Part shown: positions 1-7,977 of the stretch, piece after piece
How the letters are laid out: each line of letters opens with the position of its first letter
Numbering within the stretch: the first letter of the stretch is position 1
Assembly (NCBI GenBank): GCA_016705005.1
Contig: JADIZB010000009.1
Span: 1-64,000 of the forward strand
Reading direction: 5' to 3'
Origin: Bacteroidales bacterium
GTDB lineage: Bacteria > Bacteroidota > Bacteroidia > Bacteroidales > Lentimicrobiaceae
Length of the DNA stretch: 64,000 nucleotides
Translations under genes and position numbers: made by a program
The notes under the pieces: model-generated
Told to the model about the DNA's origin: nothing
The model's database searches: none
The model's input: only the letters and a program-made list of their open reading frames with translations

Positions 1-2626
1 ATAAGTATTTGTCGTTCTTTCTTTTTTTCCTTAATCATTTTACAGAGAAGTTCGTAAATAGTCCGATTGTCTAGATTGTCCTCTGGTTGGTCAATTAATA
101 TTGGGAATTCGGAAGAACTTATTTGTAAAAACAGAATTAGTAAAACAGTTCCTTTTTTACCAGGCGACATGAGTAGATTGTCTCCTTTGTACGTAACTGT
201 ATAATCTATTTCAAAGCCGTCCTTTGCAAGACCTCTCAAAACATCATCTAATGTAATTCTTAATTTCAGTGGTATTGCATCATCTGCTGTTGAAAAAAGC
301 TTGTCCTCATTAACTCTTAAAGGCTTTTCATAAAGTTCAATTACTTTGGAGTATTCTAAAGCACCATCTATAAAAAAGCTATTAAAATAGTGGTCGCTTC
401 TTAATGCCGCCTTATTAACTTGATTGTTTAAAGAGAAAGTTATCTTTGTCTATAAATTAGACTACTGTTTAATTGAATATCTGAACCAATATTATTCTTA
501 GTTGAATTGACTTTGTCAACTACAAGTTTGTAAAGGATGAATCTTTGTTTTAGAAGATTTGCGGTTTGTTTTCGAATATTGGTGTATTCTTCAAGTAAAT
601 TTTGAAGTTGTTGCTCAAGAACCAATACAAACTGAGATTTTGCTTTTCATCTTCAAGTTGCTTTGATAATTTTTGTATTTCTTGTTGTCCTGCCAGTTTT
701 TCAAGTAATGGTTTTAGTTTTTCAGAATTCTGAACTAATTGTTTCTCAATCGCAACCTTCTTATTTGCTAAATCCAAATTTGTAATGTTTTGTCTTAGAT
801 TTTGGATAAGGGTTTCATAGTCCTTAACTATAAGTTGTTTAATAGTCGCAATATCTTCATTTATATCACCAAGTTCATCTATATACTGTCAATTACCCTT
901 CTTAAATAACCCAGTATCAATTTTGCCAAGCAAGTTGTACTTATTGAAACTACCTCATTAAGAACTTTTTGCAATGTCAATTCTTTTAAAAATAGTTCTT
1001 GTTTCCGCATCAAGTGTCGATTTGGATTGAATTAACTCACTATATTCCTTGAATTCGGTTTCAGTAAGATTTGATGCTTGTTGACCCTTTTGAATTAGTT
1101 CTGTTGTATTCTGAATTGCTTGTTGTATAGTTTTAGAGTTTCCAGTGTCTTTTGATTTTTGTTGAACATCTAAAGCTGTGTTTCTAACTTTAAAATATTC
1201 ATTAATTAATCTCTCAATTTCGGAGTTTGTTTCAGCAATACCTCTGAATGTATCTTCATAGAAAACTTTGAATTCTGCGTCTTGTAATAGGATATTTTTT
1301 ATTAGTTGATTTAGTTCTTCTTTATTGTTCTTTTCTACTAAATAATTAATATAAAGCTGTGGTATGTAGGATATTTTATGAAGTTTCTGTGCTGGGTCAC
1401 TAATGCTATAAATGTCTTCATCACCATTTTTCCAAATCACCTTAAAGTCAAAAGTTGTATCAAACTTATATCCTTCAAAATTCAATCTTTTAGAAGCTTT
1501 TTCGACTTGTTCAGGGTCTATGCTTTTAGCTGTTGAGAAAAGTAACAAGATTTACCTGAGGATTTTCCACCAATTATTGAGTTTAAATTTTCATTCAATT
1601 CAATTTTTTGATTTCCAAATAGAGTACCTGTATCTATGAATTGAAGTTCCGAAATTACATATCTATCATTTTTAATGTCAGGCTGTAATGCTTGTATTTT
1701 TACTCTATCTTCAGGCTCAAAAAGTGTTTGTCGCAAACCTTCAAATGTAGGGTCGGCTTTTATCCAACAAAACCTGTTTCCATCTGGCTTAAATATCTTA
1801 TCATTTGAATGTGCATCGCAACCGTGGTAACATGGTTTTAAAGTCCCACATTTTCTTATTACAAGTTTTTCATCATCAACACTTTTGCCTATAAAGTAAA
1901 TTCTGTCCTTTTCATTCGATGAAAAAATTGCATCTGAAAATTGATATAAACTTTGCCTTGTTGCATCTAGTTGTGATTCTCCTTTACCTATAAAAAGTCT
2001 TCGTGTTTAATAGCTCCAGTAACTCCATCAGTGCTTCTGTTAGAAACAACAACTATGGTATTTTCTCTTAATGTTGGGTCATTTTTAAATATTGAACTTA
2101 AAGCATCAAGTGAAACAACAAATTGTTCAACACCCTTTTTATATGCAGTTGGTTCATCTAATTCTTGGTTATGTGTATGGTCACGTCCAAAACGCACTAA
2201 CTCCGATTTTGTAGCTGAATAATTACTGACGGAATTATTGAATTGAAGTTTTGCTAAGAACCTTGATTCAATTTCTGAATCAATTGAGGGATTAAAAAGG
2301 CAATGAAGATTTATTGGAGTTGATGAGCCAGTAACTGGCAAAACTCTTAATTCTAAATTCGGGATTATCAGGTCGAAACTTTTTGTAATTTCTTCGTTTG
2401 CAACCAAATATTTAAATTTAAAGTAATTCTCAATACTGAAATAATCGGTTATTCCAATTACAGAAATCTCTTCTGTTGAATTGTTGATGCTTGCAACATA
2501 GTTCTGCCATTTTTCATCAAGAGTCGCTCCGGCAAATTGGTCATTTTTTTTCGTCCCTGGAGTATGGATATGTAAATCCCATATTCTCCACTCTGAGCCT
2601 CTTGTAAATTTATTGTATGTTGTCAT
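1..2626 (-). pseudogene. TrlF-family PHP-domain / SMC-like ATPase, multiply frameshifted, C-terminus off the left edge
   Basis: The N-terminal frame (from ATG at 2626) starts with RGSEWRIWDLHIHTPGT, a PHP-type phosphoesterase signature typical of TrlF-family AAA-like ATPases. A second segment carries the Walker A motif GGKSSGKS (near 1555). Coiled-coil segments follow. The segment reaching base 1 carries a Walker B / D-loop motif, ILIDQPEDNLDN, as in SMC/ABC-type ATPases. These segments are collinear but lie in different frames. I see breaks near 1995, 1547, 967, 890, 630 and 435, mostly next to A/T runs, each restored by a one-base change. Members of this family are often found in defence or mobile regions; a role here is inference. 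The stretch is AT-rich compared with the core genes. It sits in a putative gene cassette whose boundary lies near 2675. It is either a true pseudogene or poorly sequenced; the family call is firm, the activity is not. Confidence 0.75.
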
Positions 2627-2667
2627 TTATGTTGTCTATTATGATTGTTCTGTGTCTGAAAACAGTT

Positions 2668-2759
2668 GCCGATAACGTTCCTGCCTAGGCGCCGGGCCTT
2701 TGTATGATGGGTCTTGTGCGCTGGGACAAAGGCCTAGCAGCCTAGGCATTGTTAGCTGC
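2668..2759 (-). other. attC-like imperfect palindrome (integron cassette recombination site)
   Basis: Two arms, 2673-2704 and 2725-2754, form a long imperfect inverted repeat. They share TAAC at the outer end, then GCCTAGGC and GGCCTTTGT, with a ~20 nt centre. Read on the minus strand, the inner box is GCAGCTAAC (2759-2751) and the outer box is GTTATCGGC (2676-2668). GCAGCTAAC is the exact complement of GTTAGCTGC at 3465-3457, the far end of the neighbouring gene unit. That is the relationship expected between the inverse core and the first core of one integron cassette. The seven-base cores deviate slightly from the RYYYAAC/GTTRRRY consensus. No integrase gene is visible. An ordinary terminator or a REP-like repeat is the alternative. 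Confidence 0.6.
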
Positions 2760-3464
2760 AGTTATTTTTCTATGTTGTTTGTAAATTCTACTAGTAAATT
2801 AAGAGCTATTTCTAATATTAGTTTCAGCTTTCCATTCATTGAATAGATATTCCAATATTGAAAATAAGTCATTGTCTATATTGGATAAATTTTCAAGATT
2901 TGTAAAATTCCTCTTTGAATGTTGATCATAAAAATCACATTTATGCACAACATAATATGAGATAAATTGATTAGCGAATTGAGGATTTCTTCTTTTATAA
3001 TTCTGAAGAAAGCAAATGAACTTATCGGGAACGATTAAATCTTGAGTGAAATTTGCTACAAATTCATTCGATTCGAAACCAAGTTGTATGTAAAGATCGT
3101 AAAAATGATAGTGGGCAAAATTGATTTATTAAGTCTCTTGCAGAACATATATCTATTACATATTCAATTGGTTTGTTTTTATGAGCTTTTCATAAAAATT
3201 GGCAGGCGAAAAGAAATCCCTGATAATAATAATATGCATGTAGAAGTTCATGGGCAAGGTAATTTGAGTTGATAAAATTGAGTTAAAATATACTTCCGTA
3301 CAGTTCTCATGATCAAGCGACTTGTATGAGTCATCCCTTATAATAAGGAGATAATCATCTGGCATCGTACTAAATAATTTTTGAACTCCCTCAAGTTATT
3401 TAAATTAGATCCATAGTTTTGAATAAATTCTAAATTTGTCATTGCCTGTTTTTGCAGCAGCTAA
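2675..3464 (-). mobile_element. putative integron-type gene cassette carrying the HExxH gene
   Basis: The unit runs on the minus strand from GTTAGCTGC (3465-3457) to the attC-like site ending near 2675. It holds one gene whose start is about 22 bp from the proximal boundary and whose stop is about 40 bp before the attC-like inverse core, the compact layout usual for cassettes. The next minus-strand gene starts 49 bp beyond the attC-like site and would be the following cassette. Upstream of the proximal boundary there is a direct repeat, GCTAAC-TTGTT-GCTAAC (3460-3476), which could be an attI-like or secondary site. No integrase is seen as far as era, so this would be an orphan cassette pair. 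Confidence 0.5.
2799..3442 (-). pseudogene. Small hypothetical protein with HELLH motif, frameshifted
   Basis: Reading from ATG at 3442 to TAA at 2799, the protein of about 210 residues must be stitched from several frames. Its segments include MTNLEFIQNYGSNLN, then MPDDYLLIIRDDSYKS, then NYLAHELLHAYYYY (3230-3266), then ICSARDLINQFCPLSF, then GFESNEFVANFTQDL, ending NIRNSS. HELLH is an HExxH zinc-metallopeptidase signature, but I do not recognise a family. At least three frame changes and one in-frame stop separate the segments. Codon and base use are AT-rich like the adjacent TrlF gene and unlike era. It fills the putative cassette. It may be a decayed gene or a victim of low-quality sequence; function unknown. 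Confidence 0.5.
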
Positions 3465-3764
3465 CTTGTTGCTAACCTAATATTTCAAACTCATTTAAAC
3501 GCTTATACCCTAATTCAAAATAATTACTAAAGCGTCTAAATGTAAATCCTCACCGATCCAGACCACGCCTTGCCCGTCAAATGGCTGTCTCATTGGGCAA
3601 CCACCCAGCATCCCCACAAAACTAACAAAAATAAATATCATAGCAAAACACAACAACGGCAGAAAACCGGTTTTGCCGAGTTTGTAATGGAAGGAAGGAA
3701 AATAAAATAAAGAGGGATGGAAAACTGATTAAAGGATGAATATGTACCCACCCCCCGCCCTCCC
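3443..3764. other. Intergenic stretch, no gene recognised
   Basis: The stretch contains the GCTAAC-TTGTT-GCTAAC direct repeat at its left end. It becomes GC-richer after about 3540, which marks the change from the AT-rich cassettes to the core genome. A 33-residue open frame on the minus strand (3634-3533) is too short to support. Confidence 0.5.
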
Positions 3765-4240
3765 CCCTATGAATAGGGAGGTTGATCCTGCCGCTTTTCA
3801 AGATCTTACTAATCAATAGACCTGGTTTGTGGTTCTCCCCCTATTCATAGAGCCTTTCCCGGCTTGACGGGAGGGAGGAAGAGGGGGTATAAATCAAAGT
3901 GCATTTTTTGTACCCTCCCCAGCCCTCCCTATGAATAGGGAGGGGGCTGATCCTGCTGCTTTTCAAGATCTTACTAATCAATAGACCTGGTTTGTGGTTC
4001 TCCCCCTATTCATAGAGCCTGTCCCGGCTTGACGGGAGGGAGGAAGAGGGGGTATAAATCAAAGTGCATTTTTTGTACCCTCCCCAGCCCTCCCTATGAA
4101 TAGGGAGGGAGTTGATCCTGCTGCTTTTCAAGATCTTACTAATCAATAGACCTGATTTGTGGTTCTCCCCCGGTGCCTGAGCGGAGTCGAAGGCATATGG
4201 GGAGACAGAGGGGGTACAATATTCTTAAGAAAATTCAATC
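3765..4240. repeat. Tandem repeat, ~163 bp unit, about 2.9 copies
   Basis: The palindromic block CCCTATGAATAGGG recurs at 3765, 3927 and 4092, giving periods of 162 and 165 bp. Each unit continues with TTTTCAAGATCTTACTAATC, then TTTGTGGTTCTCCCCC and (in the first two copies) CTATTCATAGAGCC, GGGAGGGAGGAAGAGGGGG and GTGCATTTTTTGTACCCTCC. The third copy diverges after TTCTCCCCC into a GAGCGGAGTCGAAGGC element. No coding frame crosses the array. The CTATGAATAGGG / CCCCCTATTCATAG pair can form long hairpins. Function unknown. Confidence 0.85.
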
Positions 4241-4262
4241 AACTTCTCATCAGCCTCATTGC

Positions 4263-5141
4263 CTACAACTCATACCCGAACCGCTTCAGCTGCTGCGGGT
4301 CGTCGCGCCAGTCCTTGCTTACCTTTACTCGGAGGTCGAGAAACACCCTGGCCGAGATAAACTCCTCGATGTCCTTGCGGGCCGCCATGCCCAGCCCCTT
4401 GATCGACTTGCCGTGGTGCCCCAGGATAATGGCCTTCTGCGATTCGCGGGCCACATAAATGGTGGAGGTAATGGCCGTTATGTTCTCCTTCTCCTTGTAC
4501 TCATCCACCACCACCTCTACCGAATAGGGGATCTCCTGCTGGAAGTAAAGCAGGATCTTTTCACGGATAATCTCCGACACAAAAAACCGCATCGAACGGT
4601 CGGTCAGCTCATCCTTGGGGTAATAAGGCGGTGAGGCGGGCAGCTTTTCCACCAGGGTATCAAACACCCGGTCGAGGTTAAAGCGGTGCAGGGCCGATAC
4701 CGGGATCACCACCGCCGAAGGCAGGCGCTCCTCCAGGTTTTTGATCAGCACCATCGCCTCCTCCTGGGTGCAGAGGTCAATCTTGTTCAGCACCAGCACC
4801 ACCGGCTTGTTGAGCGAGTTCAGCTTCGCAATCAGGTCGTCCTCAAAGGCCACATCGTCGCGCTCGGTCACCAGCAGGAACACATCGGCATCCTCCATGG
4901 CCGAATCAACGAACTTCATCATCGATTCGTGCAGCTTATAATGCGGCTTGACAATCCCCGGGGTGTCGGAATAGACAATCTGGAAGTCGTCGCCGTTCAC
5001 AATGCCCATGATCCGGTGCCTGGTTGTCTGCGCTTTTGACGTAATGATCGAAAGTTTCTCCCCCACCAGCGCGTTCATCAGGGTCGATTTTCCCACGTTT
5101 GGATGGCCTATAATGTTGACAAAGCCTGACTTATGTTCCAT
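4263..5141 (-). CDS. era: GTPase Era
   Basis: This is an essential GTPase that binds 16S rRNA near its 3' end and supports 30S subunit maturation at the membrane and in the cytosol. The 292-residue product is normal length. G1 is GHPNVGKST (residues 12-20), switch I contains TTRHR, G3 is DTPG, G4 is NKID and a G5-like SAL follows. The C-terminal KH domain shows the family motif ILGHHGKSIKGLG near residue 245. It is transcribed away from the tRNA gene and starts at ATG 5141. Its product and Der, encoded just beyond the tRNA, both act in ribosome assembly. Confidence 0.97.
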   Translation of the reverse strand: MEHKSGFVNIIGHPNVGKSTLMNALVGEKLSIITSKAQTTRHRIMGIVNGDDFQIVYSDTPGIVKPHYKLHESMMKFVDSAMEDADVFLLVTERDDVAFEDDLIAKLNSLNKPVVLVLNKIDLCTQEEAMVLIKNLEERLPSAVVIPVSALHRFNLDRVFDTLVEKLPASPPYYPKDELTDRSMRFFVSEIIREKILLYFQQEIPYSVEVVVDEYKEKENITAITSTIYVARESQKAIILGHHGKSIKGLGMAARKDIEEFISARVFLDLRVKVSKDWRDDPQQLKRFGYEL

Positions 5142-5161
5142 TTAAAATAATTGAAATTAAA

Positions 5162-5193
5162 TTTGCACAGCAAAGAAACAAAATATATCTTTG
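5162..5193 (+). promoter_or_regulatory. Bacteroidota-type promoter of the initiator tRNA
   Basis: TTTG at 5162-5165, 20 bp, then TATCTTTG at 5186-5193 matches the Bacteroidota sigma-ABfr consensus TTTG-N19/20-TAnnTTTG. Transcription would start near 5200, about 25 bp before the tRNA. Confidence 0.7.
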
Positions 5194-5224
5194 CAGCCCG
5201 GTTTAAATATCGGAAACCACACAG

Positions 5225-5299
<75 letters not shown>

Positions 5300-5316
5300 A
5301 CGATGAATATCAATAT

Positions 5317-5346
5317 AAAGCCTTGGGATCAAGGCTTTTGTTGTTT
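5317..5346 (+). terminator. Rho-independent terminator after tRNA-fMet
   Basis: AAAGCCTTG - GGAT - CAAGGCTTT is a 9-bp perfect stem with a 4-nt loop, followed by TTGTTGTTTT. Confidence 0.85.
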
Positions 5347-5697
5347 TAAGTCATGAAAGGAAGACCGGATTCAACCCAGGCACCGGAATTCAGTCAGCCA
5401 AAAAGTGCGAGACTGTTTTGATTGTAACAAAGTTTTTGCCTCAATTACTGACAGGTAAAGCGGCGTTAGAAGTCTGGCATCACTGGTCGGGCAGCAGGTG
5501 CAGTCGCGGCGGTGGTCGAGCGGAGTCGAGACCAGTCGAGACCATCCGACACCAGTTAAGATCAAAAGAGGCAATAAAACGTTTGTTTGCAGATCAAACG
5601 CATTTCGACCCCGATATCGGGACACAATGTGACAGCATTACGGGTTCTCAGCAACTGAGTGCACCATTATTACAATTTTATTAAGTTTCAGACCACT
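5347..5697. other. Spacer between tRNA-fMet and der with GAGCGGAGTCGAG repeat
   Basis: No coding frame fits this stretch. Bases ~5514-5550 hold a degenerate element, GTCGAGCGGAGTCGAGACC, followed by GTCGAGACC. It is related to GAGCGGAGTCGAAGGC at ~4179 in the tandem repeat region, so it belongs to a small interspersed repeat family. The der promoter is not obvious. Confidence 0.5.
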
Positions 5698-7002
5698 ATG
5701 TCAAACATCATCGCCATTGTTGGCAGACCCAACGTAGGAAAATCAACCTTCTTCAACCGCCTTACCGGCGAAAGGGCCGCCATTGTTGACCCCACCAGCG
5801 GCGTTACCCGCGACAGGCATTACGGCACCTCCGACTGGAACGGAACCGAATTCTCCATCATCGACACCGGCGGTGTGGTGATCGGCAGCGACGACGTTTT
5901 TGAAGATGCCATCCACAAACAGGTGGAACTGGCGATGGAAGAAGCCGATGTGATCCTCTTTATGGTCGACGCCAAAGAGGGCCTCTCCCCGCTCGATACC
6001 GATGTGGCCGACATGATCCGCCGCTCCCCGAAAAAGGTTTTCCTGGTTGCCAACAAGGTCGATACCGGTAACCGCTCGGCCGACGCCATGGAGTTCTATC
6101 AGCTGGGCTTCGACAGGATCTACGAAATCTCCTCCATCAACGGCAGCGGCACAGGCGAACTGCTCGACGATGTGGTGAAGGAGTTTGAAAACACCACCAT
6201 CGAAGAGGTTCCCGATCTGCCGAAAATCGCCTTTGTCGGTCGTCCCAATGTCGGAAAATCATCCATGATCAATGCCCTGCTGGGCGATGAACGCAACATC
6301 GTTACCCCCATCGCCGGCACCACCCGCGATTCCATTTATACCCGTTACAACAGCTTCGGCTTCGACTTCCTGCTGGTGGATACCGCCGGGGTGCGTAAAA
6401 AAGCCAAGGTCACCGAAAACATCGAGTTCTACTCGGTGATGCGTTCCATCAGGGCCATCGAAAGCTGCGACGTATGCGTGGTGATGCTCGACGCCACCCA
6501 GGGCATCGAAAGCCAGGACATCAACATCTTTTCGCTGGCGCAGAAGAACCACAAGGGGGTGGTGATTGTCGTGAACAAATGGGACCTGGTGGAGAAGGAA
6601 ACCAACACCCACAAGGATTACGAAGACCTGATCCGCAGCCGCATCGCCCCGTTTACCGATGTGCCCATCATCTTCACTTCGGTCATCAACAAGCAACGCA
6701 TCCACAAGACCCTCGAAACGGCCAAAAAGGTGTATGAATCCCGCACCCAGTCGATTTCAACACGGAAACTGATGGACATCATCCTGCCGATCGTCACCGA
6801 GACACCGCCACCGGCGATCAAGGGCAAGTTTGTGAAGGTCAAATACATCACCCAGCTGAAGCTGGCCTATCCGGCTTTCGTCTTCTTCTGCAACATGCCG
6901 CAGTATGTGATGGATCCCTACAAGAGGTTCGTTGAGAACCGCATGCGCGAACACTTTGATTTCAACGGGGTGCCGATTGAGATCTTCTACCGGCAGAAAT
7001 AA
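5698..7002 (+). CDS. der: GTPase Der (EngA), double-GTPase ribosome assembly factor
   Basis: Der has two GTPase domains in tandem and acts in 50S subunit maturation. Domain 1 has GRPNVGKST (residues 8-16), DTGG and NKVD. Domain 2 has GRPNVGKSS (near residue 181), DTAG and NKWD. A KH-like C-terminal domain follows. The length of 434 residues from ATG 5698 is usual for the family. I chose this start because MSNIIAIVGRPN is the canonical N-terminus; the longer frame from 5659 adds an unrelated tail. hslR follows six bases after the stop, so the two are probably co-transcribed. Confidence 0.97.
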   Translation: MSNIIAIVGRPNVGKSTFFNRLTGERAAIVDPTSGVTRDRHYGTSDWNGTEFSIIDTGGVVIGSDDVFEDAIHKQVELAMEEADVILFMVDAKEGLSPLDTDVADMIRRSPKKVFLVANKVDTGNRSADAMEFYQLGFDRIYEISSINGSGTGELLDDVVKEFENTTIEEVPDLPKIAFVGRPNVGKSSMINALLGDERNIVTPIAGTTRDSIYTRYNSFGFDFLLVDTAGVRKKAKVTENIEFYSVMRSIRAIESCDVCVVMLDATQGIESQDINIFSLAQKNHKGVVIVVNKWDLVEKETNTHKDYEDLIRSRIAPFTDVPIIFTSVINKQRIHKTLETAKKVYESRTQSISTRKLMDIILPIVTETPPPAIKGKFVKVKYITQLKLAYPAFVFFCNMPQYVMDPYKRFVENRMREHFDFNGVPIEIFYRQK

Positions 7003-7008
7003 TCGTTT

Positions 7009-7392
7009 ATGGCTGAGGAACTGCGCATCGACAAGTGGCTCTGGGCGGTAAGGATTTACAAGACGCGCACCATGGCCGGTGATGCCTGCCGGGCAGGCAA
7101 GGTAAAGATGGATGGCATTGCCGTGAAACCGTCGAGGGCATTGAAACCCGGAGATACCATGAGCGTGAGCATCGGACCGCTTACCCGGACCATCAGGGTG
7201 AAAGCGCTGATCCACAATAGGGTATCGGCCAAACTGGTGCCTGAATCGCTCGAAGACCTCACCCCGCCCGAGGAGTACGAACGCATAAAATTCATGCACG
7301 AACTCAATGCCGAACACCGCGACCGCGGCACCGGACGACCCACCAAAAAGGACAGAAGGATCATCGACAGGCTCAAGGGGCCGGGAGAGTAA
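7009..7392 (+). CDS. hslR: S4-domain RNA-binding protein, Hsp15-like
   Basis: The 127-residue product opens with LRIDKWLWAVRIYKTRTMA, the S4 RNA-binding fold start found in Hsp15, and has the S4 pattern up to about residue 60. The C-terminal third is rich in basic residues (GRPTKKDRR). Hsp15 rescues 50S subunits carrying stalled nascent chains in proteobacteria. The same role is likely but inferred. It lies six bases after der and shares the ribosome-maintenance theme of era, tRNA-fMet and der. Confidence 0.88.
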   Translation: MAEELRIDKWLWAVRIYKTRTMAGDACRAGKVKMDGIAVKPSRALKPGDTMSVSIGPLTRTIRVKALIHNRVSAKLVPESLEDLTPPEEYERIKFMHELNAEHRDRGTGRPTKKDRRIIDRLKGPGE

Positions 7393-7977
7393 GTTTTGAG
7401 TAAGGAGTAGGGAGTAAGGAGAATTGAGTCCCGAACCACAAACCCAGTCCTGTAGAACACGGATGACACTAATATCACGGATTACCAGGGATTAATCGCT
7501 TAAGTCGCTCGGCTTGGGGGTGACGCTGAACCCGCCCCGACTAGTGGCGCTCTGTGTCTCGGATCGCTTGACGCCCGCGCGCATGAAGCGCATGGAACCT
7601 TTGAACTAAGATTTTTTTCACCACAATAGGCACAATAGAGCACATTAGACTTATGATCATTTTTTTTCTAGCTATTGTATAAGTCGTTTATTATTTGAAC
7701 GCGCCAGCCTGCCCAGGGGGGCGGGCGGGGGATAACAAGTATCTCCGAACGCAGCTTCCATCGCCTATCCTCACGCAGGCTGGAACCTTGCTAAAGCACC
7801 CTAAAATAACCACTCAGGCACCGAGAGCACTCAGTAACACAGAGGATTATAAGATCTCACGCTGTCTGCGCCGGCGCGCGGCGCAGCTGCTCGAGTGACC
7901 TTTGAAACGCGCGCGAACGCGCGAAGCGCATTGAACCATTGAACAGCGAAGCTATTGAACGCGCGAAGCGCAGAACT
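7393..7977. repeat. Intergenic low-complexity repeat stretch
   Basis: This 585 bp gap has no supported gene. It holds several degenerate short-period motifs: GTAAGGAGTAGGGAGTAAGG near 7395-7420, GGCACAATAGAGCACATTAG near 7630, GCACCGAGAGCACTCAG near 7818, and GCGCGAAGCGCA-type units repeated between 7570 and 7975. They look like decayed simple repeats. A 67-residue frame inside is compositionally repeat-derived and not called. Confidence 0.55.

Noticed and set aside
3533..3634. Short minus-strand frame reading MLGGCPMRQPF
   Set aside because: Only 33 codons, no ribosome site and no recognisable family; it may be a remnant, but it cannot be supported.
4173..5039. Plus-strand open frames opposite era
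   Set aside because: They mirror era codon use and have no domain similarity.
5820..6851. Several antisense open frames of 70-150 codons over der
   Set aside because: They are shadows of a strongly biased, unmistakable GTPase gene on the other strand.
7695..7898. 67-codon frame in the repeat-rich spacer
   Set aside because: Composition is repeat-derived and there is no conserved motif or upstream ribosome site.
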